Source: an uncultured Eubacteriales bacterium | GTDB lineage: Bacteria > Bacillota > Clostridia > Oscillospirales > Oscillospiraceae | Length of the DNA: 23,378 nucleotides | Assembly (NCBI GenBank): GCA_902477055.1 | Contig: CABSFY010000028.1 | Location: forward strand, 1 to 23,378 | Direction of reading: 5' to 3' | In this document: positions 15,407 to 23,220 of the stretch, piece after piece | How the letters are laid out: each line of letters begins with the position of its first letter | How positions within the stretch are numbered: the first letter of the stretch is position 1 | The notes under the pieces: model-generated | The model's database searches: none | Seen by the model: only the letters and a program-made list of their open reading frames with translations | What the model was told of the DNA's origin: nothing | Made by a program: the position numbers and the translations under genes

Positions 15407-16542
15407 TCGGCGGCGATCTCCTTTACTGCGCGGACGGCGGTATCGACCTCGGCATCCGTGTTGAACCACGAAAAGCTGAATCGCACCGCACCGCGCTCCT
15501 CCGTGCCGAGCGCCCGGTGCATCCGCGGGGCGCAGTGCGCGCCGGGGCGGACTGCGATGCCGTAGACCTCCGAAAGCTCGTCGGCGACGCTTCCGGAGTC
15601 GTAATCGCGGATATTTAAAGCGACGATAGCGGCCCGCTTCGGCGCGTCGAAGTCGCCGTAGACCGTCACACCGTCAACGGCCCGCAGGCCGTCGTAGAAC
15701 CGCCGCATCAGGGCGGCCTCCTTTGCCTGCACGGCGGATAGGCCGACCTCGTTCAGATAGTCCAGCGCGGCGGAAAGTCCGGCGATGCCGTGGCCGTTCA
15801 GCGTCCCGGCCTCTAACCGGGTGGGATACTGCTCCGGCTGTGTGCGGCTGTAGGACTGCACGCCGGAGCCGCCGACCTTCCACGGGCGGATCTCCACCCC
15901 CTCGCGGAGGCACAGCCCGCCCGTTCCCTGCGGCCCCATCAGGCCCTTGTGGCCGGTGAAGCACAGCACGTCGATGCCCATTGCCTCCGTGTCGATCGGA
16001 ATACAGCCCGCCGTCTGTGCGGCATCGACGATCAGCAGCAGCCCGTGCGCCTTCGCGATGCGCCCGATGGCGGTCAGATCGAGCAGATTTCCGGTCAGAT
16101 TCGATGCGTGGGTGCAGACAATGGCGCGGGTCTGCGGGCGGATCAGCCGCTCGAACGCCGCGTAGTCAACGCAGCCCCGCCGGTCGGCGGGAACGAAGCT
16201 GAGGGAAACGCCGCCCTCCGTCTCCAGCCGGTACAGCGGCCGCAGCACGGAGTTGTGCTCCAGATCGGTCGATATCACGTGGTCGCCGGGCTGAAACAGG
16301 CCGGAAAGCGCAATGTTCAGCGCCTCCGTCACGTTCGCGGTGAAGATCACGCGGTCGGGTTGTGTACAGCCGAAGAACGCCGCGACCCGGCAGCGGGCCT
16401 CGTAGATCGTCCGCGCCGCAGACAGCGCGCTTTGATAGGACCCGCGCGAGGAATTCCCCAGCGAACAGAGCGCGGCGGTAACGGCGTCGATGACCGGCTG
16501 CGGCTTTCGCAGCGTCGTCGCCGCATTGTCCAGATAAATCAT
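15403..16542 (-). CDS. Cysteine desulfurase-like class V aminotransferase, selenium-cluster type
   Basis: A 379-residue PLP enzyme of the NifS/SufS/CsdB superfamily that removes S or Se from cysteine or selenocysteine. It starts MIYLDNAATT, as usual. His96 in DLEHNS, Asp173 in IVDAAQTAG, and the Schiff-base Lys199 in FTGHKGLMGPQG are in place. The catalytic Cys337 is in RPGAHCAPRMH, and Arg354 in GAVRFSFSWFNT. The short GHKGLMGPQGTGGL and RPGxHCAP forms fit the subfamily found beside YedF (TIGR01977-like, recalled). The start overlaps the yedF stop by one base (TGATG), so upstream in-frame ATGs inside yedF are rejected. It probably feeds sulfur or selenium to the YedF and carrier proteins of the same operon. 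Confidence 0.93.
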   Translation of the reverse strand: MIYLDNAATTLRKPQPVIDAVTAALCSLGNSSRGSYQSALSAARTIYEARCRVAAFFGCTQPDRVIFTANVTEALNIALSGLFQPGDHVISTDLEHNSVLRPLYRLETEGGVSLSFVPADRRGCVDYAAFERLIRPQTRAIVCTHASNLTGNLLDLTAIGRIAKAHGLLLIVDAAQTAGCIPIDTEAMGIDVLCFTGHKGLMGPQGTGGLCLREGVEIRPWKVGGSGVQSYSRTQPEQYPTRLEAGTLNGHGIAGLSAALDYLNEVGLSAVQAKEAALMRRFYDGLRAVDGVTVYGDFDAPKRAAIVALNIRDYDSGSVADELSEVYGIAVRPGAHCAPRMHRALGTEERGAVRFSFSWFNTDAEVDTAVRAVKEIAAE

Positions 16543-17156
16543 CAGGGCTTGACGACCTTGGCTGCGCCGTTCAGCGTTTCCACAATAGAATACATATTCG
16601 TCACTGCGCCGACGGCTAGCTTCTCCGTCAGACCGTAGAAGTTCAGACACGTGCCGCAGGTCAGAATTTCGACACCCTGCGCCTCCAAGCTCTTGAGATC
16701 GTCCAGCGAGGCTGAGCCTTCGACGGTGAGCTTCGCGCCGCCGTTATAGAACAGCAGCGTCTTGGGCAGCTCCTCGAGCTGCGACAGGGCGTAGATAAAG
16801 CCCTTCATGAGCGTCGCGCCCAGCTCGTCGTTGCCACGGCCCATGCTGTTGGAGTCGAAGGCGACGACGGTATTGCCGCGCCGGTCGGGCCGGCAGACGG
16901 CCTCGGCCTGCTGAGCGGGCGCCGCTTCAAGCGTATCGACCGCCATGCGGATGACAAAGTGCTTGTCCTCCAGCTTTTCGCTGCCGACGGCAAAGCCGCG
17001 ATGCGCGGCAAGGCGCGTCACGTTCTGCACGGCGGCCTCGTTGTCCACATGGACCTCGACGGCGCCGGGGGCGGTCATAGCCTCTAGGGCCTTCATGGTT
17101 TTCACAACGGGGATGGGGCAGGCATCTCCGAGGGCATTGACGACGATGGGCTCCAT
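16542..17156 (-). CDS. yedF: YedF-like sulfurtransferase for selenium metabolism (TusA plus DsrE domains)
   Basis: 204 residues. The N-terminal TusA-like domain (about 3-75) carries the acceptor cysteine Cys13 in GDACPIPVVKTMKAL. A linker leads to a DsrE/DsrF-like domain (about 94-204) with FDSNSMGRGNDELGATLMKGF, LLFYNGGAKL and a Cys pair (167, 170) in ILTCGTCLNFYGL. This fusion is the family called selenium metabolism protein YedF, found in bacteria that use selenium in molybdenum hydroxylases (recalled). The ATG follows AAGGAG. It is the first gene of a tightly packed operon with the desulfurase and the Se/S carrier, from a consensus promoter. Confidence 0.92.
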   Translation of the reverse strand: MEPIVVNALGDACPIPVVKTMKALEAMTAPGAVEVHVDNEAAVQNVTRLAAHRGFAVGSEKLEDKHFVIRMAVDTLEAAPAQQAEAVCRPDRRGNTVVAFDSNSMGRGNDELGATLMKGFIYALSQLEELPKTLLFYNGGAKLTVEGSASLDDLKSLEAQGVEILTCGTCLNFYGLTEKLAVGAVTNMYSIVETLNGAAKVVKP

Positions 17157-17185
17157 AAAATCAGGCTCCTTTTCGTTTTTCCTTC

Positions 17186-17214
17186 ATTATAGGTCGAGCG
17201 TTCTCCTCTGTCAA
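17186..17214 (-). promoter_or_regulatory. Perfect consensus sigma-A promoter of the yedF operon
   Basis: On the minus strand TTGACA and TATAAT are separated by exactly 17 bp, matching consensus at 12 of 12 positions, 30 bp before the yedF ATG. It should be strong and constitutive unless repressed. No clear operator was seen. Confidence 0.88.
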
Positions 17215-17257
17215 GAGATACGATAGCCCGAAAGTGTGCCGATTTTTGAAAAATCAG

Positions 17258-17286
17258 TTGCGCTTTGTCGAATTCTGGTGTAAGAT
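17258..17286 (+). promoter_or_regulatory. Promoter of the recD2-comFC-mreB operon
   Basis: TTGCGC and TAAGAT are spaced by 17 bp, about 50 bp upstream of the first gene at 17339. It is divergent from the yedF promoter, with about 43 bp between the two -35 elements. Confidence 0.55.
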
Positions 17287-17338
17287 AATCTTGGAACTTT
17301 AGATTCTGACACAGCATACAATGGCCTGAGGTGGTAGT

Positions 17339-17713
17339 ATGCTGTTGACGATCCTGATCGCCGCTTTGGCGGCCTGCGGCCCTTTGATGATCCTGCTGGC
17401 GCTGAAGGATGCGTTCCTGCCCCGACCGCGCCGGTCGTGTCATGTGATCTATCTGGACCCCGGCCAAACGGACCCGGCGGCGCTGGCGCAGGCCTGCCTA
17501 TGGCGGCGGCGCGGCGGTGCGCTGACGGGAAAGCTGATTTTTGTTGACGGCGGCATCGACGCGCCGTCACGGGCGGCGATTGAGCGCCTGCTGCAAAAGG
17601 CGGACGAGGCGGTGCTGTGCCTCCCGGCGCAGGCCGCAGATTACTTAGAAACGGAGTACGACGGAGTTGGAACAGGAGCTGATCAGCGGGACCATCGCAG
17701 CGGTCGTCTTTGA
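17339..17713 (+). CDS. Small single-pass membrane protein of unknown function
   Basis: 124 residues, family not recognised. One hydrophobic N-terminal helix (about 1-23, LLTILIAALAACGPLMILL) precedes a cytoplasmic segment with HVIYLDPGQTDPAALAQA, KLIFVDGGIDAPSRAAIERL and ADEAVLCLPAQAADYLE, a regular alternating strand/helix pattern. ATG at 17339 follows GAGGTGG. The last 47 nt overlap the recD2 start in another frame, so the final 15 or so residues are constrained by recD2 and may be poorly conserved. Strong RBS, upstream promoter and composition support it being a real gene. Its stop inside recD2 suggests translational coupling. Confidence 0.7.
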   Translation: MLLTILIAALAACGPLMILLALKDAFLPRPRRSCHVIYLDPGQTDPAALAQACLWRRRGGALTGKLIFVDGGIDAPSRAAIERLLQKADEAVLCLPAQAADYLETEYDGVGTGADQRDHRSGRL

Positions 17714-19868
17714 AAACCGCGAAAATGGCTACGCCGTCATCAAACTGGATAGTGAGGACGGCTCGCTCATCACCGTCGTGGGAACCATTCCGCTGCCCGC
17801 AGCGGGGGAACGGCTGATCGTTACGGGAAAATGGACGGCGCACGCCGTCTACGGCAAGCAGTTCGAGGCGGAATTTCTCGAACGCCTCCTGCCCGATTCG
17901 CGGGCGGAGATCTTGGCCTATCTTTCCTCCCGCGCCGTCAAGGGGATTGGTCCGAAAACCGCGGAGAAGATCGTCGAGCGCTTCGGGGAGCACAGTCTGG
18001 AAATTCTGGACACCGCGCCGGAGCGCCTGACCGAAATCGGCGGCATTTCGATGAAAAAAGCGCTGGAAATGGGAAATTCCTTCCGCCGGCAGGTCGGTAT
18101 CCGCCGCCTGATCGAGTTTCTGGCGGCCTATCGCATCCCCGCGGAGGTCGCGGTGCGCGTTTACCGCATCCACGGCGAGCAGGCGATGGAGCTGGTGGAG
18201 GAAAATCCGTATCTTCTGGCAAAGCCGCAGTTCGGCGCGTCGTTCGCCGGGGCGGATATGCTGGCGCTGGAGCGGGGCTTCGACGGCGACGATGACCGCC
18301 GTGTCGAGGCAGGTGTGGAATTCGAGCTGCGCTACAATCTCAATAACGGCCATACCTTCCTGCCGAAGGACAAGCTGACGGCGGCGACGGCGGCCCTGCT
18401 GGAGCTGGACGAGGCGACGATCTCCGCCGGGATCGACCGGCTCTGCGCCCTTGGCTATGCCGAAACGGACACGATCGCCGGGCTGACCGCGATCTATCTG
18501 CCGGAGTATCACGAAGCAGAATGTTATATTACACAAAGGGTTCTCTGCATGGCGCATCAGCGGACGGAGAGCAATGCCGCAAGACGCTATCTCCCGTCGC
18601 TGGAGGCGCAGCAGGGAATTCAATATGCCGCGCTGCAAAAGGAGGCCATCTGCGCCGCCGCTGAGGAGCGACTGCTGATTTTGACCGGCGGTCCCGGCAC
18701 CGGCAAGACCACGACGCTTGCGGGCATTTTGGAGCTGTTCGACCGACTGGGGCGCGAAACGCTGCTGGCCGCGCCGACGGGCCGTGCCGCCAAGCGCCTC
18801 TCCGAGCTGACGGGCCGCGAGGCCTCGACAATTCACCGGCTTCTGGAGGCGCAGGTGTCGCCGGAAACGGGCGAAATGTCATTTTACCATGATGAGGACG
18901 AGCCGCTCCGGTGCGACGCGCTGATCGTCGATGAAATGTCGATGGTGGACCTGCTGCTGATGCACAGTCTGCTGCGGGCGCTGCCGGAGAACGCATCGCT
19001 TATCCTCGTCGGCGACCCCGATCAGCTTCCGAGCGTGGGCGCGGGCAACCTGTTTTCCGACCTCATTCGCAGCGGTGTGGCGCGGACGGTCTGTCTGACC
19101 GAGATTTTCCGTCAGGCCCGGCAGAGCCTCATCGTCATGAACGCCCACGCCATCAACCGCGGCGAGCTGCCCGTGCTGACGGCGAAGGACCGGGATTTCT
19201 TCTTTATGAAGCGCAGAACGCCGGAGGCCGTCGTGCAGACGATCGCCGAGCTGTGTGCCAAGCGCCTGCCGGAGAATATGAAGATCCCCAGCGCGGAGAT
19301 TCAGGTCATCAGTCCAACCCGCAAGGGCGAAACCGGCACGGTGAACCTGAACAACGTCCTACAGGCGGCGCTGAACCCCAAGGCCCCAGGAAAAAAAGAG
19401 GCACTTTCCGGAGAAAAATGCTTCCGCGAGGGCGATCGGGTGATGCAAATCCGAAACAATTATGATATACTATGGAAAAAGGAGAATGGCACCTCCGGCA
19501 CGGGCATTTTTAACGGCGACATCGGCACGATCGTTTCCATCGACCCGCGCGAGGGCCTTCTGACCATTCGCTTTGACGACCGCGTGGTCGAATACGACAC
19601 GGATATGCTCTCCGAGCTGGAGCTGGCCTACGCCGTTACGGCGCATAAGAGCCAGGGCAGCGAGTACCGCGCGGTGATTTTCGTCCCCTTTGCCGGTGCG
19701 CCGATGCTGCTCACGCGCGGCGTGCTGTATACGGCGGTAACGCGGGCGCGGGAGCTGCTGATCCTCGTCGGCAACGAGGAGGTCGTCGCGCAAATGACGC
19801 ATAACAACCGCCGCAACAAGCGCTACAGCGGCCTGAAGCACCGCCTGACGGAGGCCGACGCGTCATGA
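17667..19868 (+). CDS. recD2: RecD2-type ATP-dependent DNA helicase
   Basis: A 733-residue SF1B 5'-to-3' helicase acting in repair, related to RecD but working without RecBC. The N-terminal OB-like strand region (VVFENRENGYAVIKL) is followed by helix-hairpin-helix repeats (VKGIGPKTAEKIVERFG; LTEIGGISMKKA). Walker A is GGPGTGKTTT (Lys347), Walker B is IVDEMSMVD (Asp422, Glu423), motif III is VGDPDQLPSVGAGN, and motif IV Arg482 is in EIFRQ. An SH3-like insert and the C-terminal motifs AYAVTAHKSQGSEY and LYTAVTRAREL (Arg693) follow. No in-frame ATG or GTG lies between the upstream stop at 17646 and the conserved N-terminus, so TTG at 17667 is the start, with GGAG 10 nt before it. It overlaps the upstream gene by 47 nt and comFC by 4 nt (ATGA). 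Confidence 0.95.
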   Translation: MEQELISGTIAAVVFENRENGYAVIKLDSEDGSLITVVGTIPLPAAGERLIVTGKWTAHAVYGKQFEAEFLERLLPDSRAEILAYLSSRAVKGIGPKTAEKIVERFGEHSLEILDTAPERLTEIGGISMKKALEMGNSFRRQVGIRRLIEFLAAYRIPAEVAVRVYRIHGEQAMELVEENPYLLAKPQFGASFAGADMLALERGFDGDDDRRVEAGVEFELRYNLNNGHTFLPKDKLTAATAALLELDEATISAGIDRLCALGYAETDTIAGLTAIYLPEYHEAECYITQRVLCMAHQRTESNAARRYLPSLEAQQGIQYAALQKEAICAAAEERLLILTGGPGTGKTTTLAGILELFDRLGRETLLAAPTGRAAKRLSELTGREASTIHRLLEAQVSPETGEMSFYHDEDEPLRCDALIVDEMSMVDLLLMHSLLRALPENASLILVGDPDQLPSVGAGNLFSDLIRSGVARTVCLTEIFRQARQSLIVMNAHAINRGELPVLTAKDRDFFFMKRRTPEAVVQTIAELCAKRLPENMKIPSAEIQVISPTRKGETGTVNLNNVLQAALNPKAPGKKEALSGEKCFREGDRVMQIRNNYDILWKKENGTSGTGIFNGDIGTIVSIDPREGLLTIRFDDRVVEYDTDMLSELELAYAVTAHKSQGSEYRAVIFVPFAGAPMLLTRGVLYTAVTRARELLILVGNEEVVAQMTHNNRRNKRYSGLKHRLTEADAS

Positions 19869-20515
19869 AGCCTGCGCAGTGGCTGCTGGACCTGCTGTAT
19901 CCGCCGAAATGCGTGTTCTGAGGGCGGCTTCTGAAGAAAACCGAGCAGGACCTTTGCAGAAAATGCCGCTTTGCCCTGCCGGAGGCAGAGCAGAGCGTCA
20001 AGCGCGGCGCGTATTATTCCGAATGCTTCGCCGTGTATTATTACGAACAATTCGTCGCCGACTCCATTCGGCGCTTTAAGTTCCACGGGATGCAGCAGTA
20101 CGCCGGGGCCTACGGCCGCCAGCTTGCGATGCTGCTGCTGCGCAGGCGGGTGGAGTTCGACGTGCTGTCGTGGGTCCCGGTCAGCGAAAAGCGGCGGCGC
20201 GAGCGCGGCTACGATCAGGCCATGCTCCTTGCACAGAGCGCCGCAAAGGAGCTGGGCGTGGAATGTGTCCGCACGCTTTGCAAGATAAAAAACAACCATC
20301 CGCAGTCCTCCCAGCCGAACGCGGCGGCAAGACACGCGAACGTCATGAACGTCTATCGCGCCGTGGAGCCGGAGCGCTTCGCCGGGCAGCGGGTGCTGCT
20401 GATCGACGACGTGATCGCCACGGGCGCGACGCTTTCCGAATGCAGCCACACGCTCCGCACGGCCGGGGCGGCTTCCGTGGTCTGCGCGGCGCTGGCTGCG
20501 GCCAGAATCCTTTAA
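19865..20515 (+). CDS. comFC: ComFC-like competence phosphoribosyltransferase interrupted by one in-frame TGA
   Basis: The frame starts at ATG 19865 (ATGA overlap with recD2, GGAGG 10 nt upstream) and runs 216 codons to TAA, open except for TGA at codon 19 (19919-19921). The start reads WLLDLLYPPKCVF, then TGA, then GRLL, then LCRKC. ComFC proteins have two CxxC pairs there; Cys16, Cys31 and Cys34 are present, and TGA occupies exactly the missing Cys. Downstream are RFKFHGMQQYAGAYGRQLA, VPVSEKRRRERGYDQA and the PRPP loop VLLIDDVIATGATLSEC (Asp181, Asp182), all intact. ComFC acts in DNA uptake. Possible readings are a one-base nonsense change (TGC or TGT to TGA), a sequencing error, read-through, or selenocysteine. 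TGA is a normal stop elsewhere in the window. Without read-through, only an internal GTG start near 20033 could give a truncated PRTase. Confidence 0.85.
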
Positions 20516-20533
20516 GAAACGGTAGGTAACGAT

Positions 20534-21565
20534 ATGCTTTTGCTTTCGAGAGATCTTGGTATCGACCTCGGTACTTCCAATATTCTGATCTATGCGGCGG
20601 GACGCGGCGTTGTGCTGCGCGAGCCGGCCGTCGTCGCGCTGGATAAAAACAGCGGCAAGGTGCTGCAGGTCGGTGCCGCCGCGCGGAATATGCTCGGCAG
20701 AACGCCGGGCAACGTCGTGGCCATCCACCCGATGCAGGACGGCGCAATTTCCGACTATGAGCTGACGGCGAGTATGCTGACGGAGCTGGTCAAGCGCGTG
20801 GTCAAGCACGCGATCATCAAGCCCCGCATGATCGTCTGCGTGCCGAGCGGCATCACCGAGGTTGAGGAACGCGCGGTCATTCAGGCGGCTATGGAGGCCG
20901 GTGCGCGGCGCGTGTACCTGATCGAGGAGCCGCTGGCCGCCGGTCTGGGCGCACAGCTCGACCTGAACGCGCCGGATGGGAAAATGATCGTCGATATCGG
21001 CGGCGGCACGACGGACATCGGCGTGCTGACGCTCAACGGCGTGGCCAATTCCGCCTCCATCAAGATCGCGGGCATGGAATTTGACGAGGCGATCGTGAAA
21101 TACGTCCGCCGGAAGTTCGGCCTTGTGATTGGCTCGAACACCGCCGAGGAGATCAAGCTCACCATCGGCTGCGTCTATGAACGGCCAGAGAATCTGGCCA
21201 TGGCCGTCAAGGGCCGCGACCTCAAGACCGGCCTTGCCCGTCAGATCGACATCACGTCACTTGACGTTATGGAAGCGCTGCGCCGCCCTGCGAGAATGAT
21301 TTGCGATAAGGTGCTGGACGTGCTGGAGCAGACGACGCCGGAGCTGGTGGCCGATATTGCGAAGAACGGAATCGTCCTGACCGGCGGCGGCAGCCTGATT
21401 TACGGCATGGACAAGCTCTTGCAGGCGCGGACGGAAATGCACTGTATGCTGGCCGACGACGCGGACTCCTGCGTGGCCTACGGTTGCGGCAAGAGCCTCG
21501 CGTGGATTAACCGGATGCAGGAGGGAACGATCAACATCGCCCGCCGCAGACTGATGAAGGAATAA
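20534..21565 (+). CDS. mreB: MreB/Mbl-family cell-shape actin homologue
   Basis: 343 residues, full length for the family. Actin-fold ATPase motifs are phosphate 1 DLGIDLGTSNILIY (Asp11), phosphate 2 IVDIGGGTTDIGVL, adenosine loop GIVLTGGGSLIYGM, and IIKPRMIVCVPSGITEVEERAV. It polymerises under the membrane and guides elongation of the wall. The sequence is nearer MreB/Mbl than ParM or FtsA. It begins 18 nt after the comFC stop with a modest GGTAGGT ribosome site. The genes mreC and mreD are not next to it. Its place in a recD2-comFC operon, apart from the mre cluster, suggests a second or Mbl-type paralogue (inference). Confidence 0.93.
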   Translation: MLLLSRDLGIDLGTSNILIYAAGRGVVLREPAVVALDKNSGKVLQVGAAARNMLGRTPGNVVAIHPMQDGAISDYELTASMLTELVKRVVKHAIIKPRMIVCVPSGITEVEERAVIQAAMEAGARRVYLIEEPLAAGLGAQLDLNAPDGKMIVDIGGGTTDIGVLTLNGVANSASIKIAGMEFDEAIVKYVRRKFGLVIGSNTAEEIKLTIGCVYERPENLAMAVKGRDLKTGLARQIDITSLDVMEALRRPARMICDKVLDVLEQTTPELVADIAKNGIVLTGGGSLIYGMDKLLQARTEMHCMLADDADSCVAYGCGKSLAWINRMQEGTINIARRRLMKE

Positions 21566-21584
21566 GGGGAAGGGAGATAGAGAG

Positions 21585-23147
21585 ATGGCAGAGCATCAGG
21601 ATCCCAACCGCCGCCGCGCCTATGACTTCGACATGGACGAGGATTGGGACGTAGAGAAGGTACTGTTTGCAGAGAAAAAGCCGCCGGAGCCGCCGAAGGT
21701 GGAAACGCCGCCGGTCTATGACCACACGCGCAGACTTCCGGAGCAGCCGGTCGGCTCACAGATGCACCGCGCCCCGCGCAAGAGAAAGAGCAGAAGAAAC
21801 ATGCGCGGCTGGCTGCTGCTGTCGGCCATGGTGCTGGTGGTGCTGGTCGTCGGCGGGCTGGTAATGCTGGCCGTTGCGGTCATCACGCCGGAGGCCGAGG
21901 TCGAGGTCACGACGGAGGCGACTGAGCCGACCGAGCCGCCGGAGCAGGTGATCGACCGCCTGCTGGCCAAGGCGGAGCCGCTGGCCCAGTCGTATGACTA
22001 TGACACCGCCATCGGCATTTTGCAGGAATTCGGCGCGGATTGGCAGCAGCAGCCGCTGCTGGCCGATGCCTACCGCCGCTATAACGATGCCAAGAGCGAG
22101 TGCGTCCGCTATGAGGATACCACGCAGACGACGCATGTCTTCTTCCACAGCCTGATCGTGGACACCGCGCGGGCCTTCGACGGCGACAACAAGACCAACG
22201 GCTATAACCAGTATATGACCACGGTCGATGAGTTCAAGGCCATGCTGGAGGAGCTTTACAAGCGCGATTTCGTGCTTGTGCGCATCCATGATATCGCCGT
22301 CGAGCAGACGAATCCCGACGGCACAACGAGCTATGTACAGGGCGATATCTATCTCCCGCCCGGAAAGAAGCCGCTCATTATCTCGCAGGATGATGTGAAC
22401 TATTACGAATACATGGTGGACAGCGACGGCGATAAGCTGCCCGACGCGGGCGGCGACGGCTTTGCCAACCGCCTTGTCATCGGCGAGGATGGAAAGCCGA
22501 CCTGTCAGTACATCACCGCAGCGGGCGAAACGGTCTGCGGCGACTACGATATGGTCCCGATTCTGGACAAATTCGTCGAGGAGCATCCCGATTTTTCCTA
22601 TCGCGGCGCGAAGGCCATCATCGCCGTCACGGGCTACGAGGGCGTTTACGGCTACCATACCCACCCGGAATGGAAAGAAATCATCGGCATCGACGAGTAC
22701 GACAAGGAATGCCAGGCCGCGCGGGAAATGGCCAAGTGCCTCAAGGAAAACGGCTATGAGATCGCCAGCCACAGCTACGGTCACCCGTCCTACGGCGAGC
22801 ATTCCGTGGATGAGGTCGCTGCCGACGTGCAGAAATGGGAGGATCAGGTGCAGCCGATCGTCGGCGATACTGATATCTTCATCTATCCCCACGGCACGGA
22901 CATCGCCGGTGTCGAGGACTATTCCGGCGGCAAGTTTGAGGCCATGTACGCTGCGGGCTACCGGTATTTCTGCAACGTCGATTCGACGAAATACTGGGTC
23001 CAGATCAAGCAGAGCTATGTCCGCCAGGGCCGTCGCAATCTCGACGGCTACCGGATGTGGTGGAATCCGGAGCTGCTGGACGACCTGTTCGACGTGCAGG
23101 AGATCTTCGACCCCGCCAGACCGACTCCGGTCCCGTCAATCGTATAA
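21585..23147 (+). CDS. Membrane-anchored polysaccharide-deacetylase-like protein (NodB fold)
   Basis: 520 residues. A charged cytoplasmic N-terminus (1-74) precedes one membrane helix (about 75-100) and a Thr/Glu/Pro stalk. A helical TPR-like pair lies at about 118-175. The CE4 (NodB) domain lies at about 180-500. Motif 1 is IISQDDVNYY with Asp269 and Asp270 (usual TFDD), and motif 2 is ASHSYGH with His396 and His400. Motif 3 is FIYPHGTD, where the usual Arg of RxPYG is missing. Residues 279-325 are an insert opening DSDGDKLPD, a calcium-loop-like pattern. It probably deacetylates peptidoglycan or wall glycan outside the cell, though the altered motifs leave activity open. ATG follows GGGAG, 19 nt after mreB. 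Co-transcription with mreB supports a wall role. It is the last gene of the operon. Confidence 0.88.
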   Translation: MAEHQDPNRRRAYDFDMDEDWDVEKVLFAEKKPPEPPKVETPPVYDHTRRLPEQPVGSQMHRAPRKRKSRRNMRGWLLLSAMVLVVLVVGGLVMLAVAVITPEAEVEVTTEATEPTEPPEQVIDRLLAKAEPLAQSYDYDTAIGILQEFGADWQQQPLLADAYRRYNDAKSECVRYEDTTQTTHVFFHSLIVDTARAFDGDNKTNGYNQYMTTVDEFKAMLEELYKRDFVLVRIHDIAVEQTNPDGTTSYVQGDIYLPPGKKPLIISQDDVNYYEYMVDSDGDKLPDAGGDGFANRLVIGEDGKPTCQYITAAGETVCGDYDMVPILDKFVEEHPDFSYRGAKAIIAVTGYEGVYGYHTHPEWKEIIGIDEYDKECQAAREMAKCLKENGYEIASHSYGHPSYGEHSVDEVAADVQKWEDQVQPIVGDTDIFIYPHGTDIAGVEDYSGGKFEAMYAAGYRYFCNVDSTKYWVQIKQSYVRQGRRNLDGYRMWWNPELLDDLFDVQEIFDPARPTPVPSIV

Positions 23148-23151
23148 GAAT

Positions 23152-23192
23152 AACCGCCGTGCGCAGTTGGAATTCTGCGCACGGCGGTTTTT
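23152..23192 (+). terminator. Strong Rho-independent terminator of the recD2-mreB operon
   Basis: A perfect 15-bp stem (23152-23166 with 23175-23189, AACCGCCGTGCGCAG and its complement) has an 8-nt loop and is followed by Ts, 4 nt after the stop codon. Confidence 0.92.
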
Positions 23193-23220
23193 GCTATCAA
23201 TTGCCGAACCTCAATGCCTA

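Noticed and set aside
19922..19975. Bacterial SECIS element after the comFC TGA
   Set aside because: A GG-starting loop occurs at a suitable distance, but the stem is only 3 bp. That is too weak to annotate without a folding run and evidence for SelB and tRNA-Sec.
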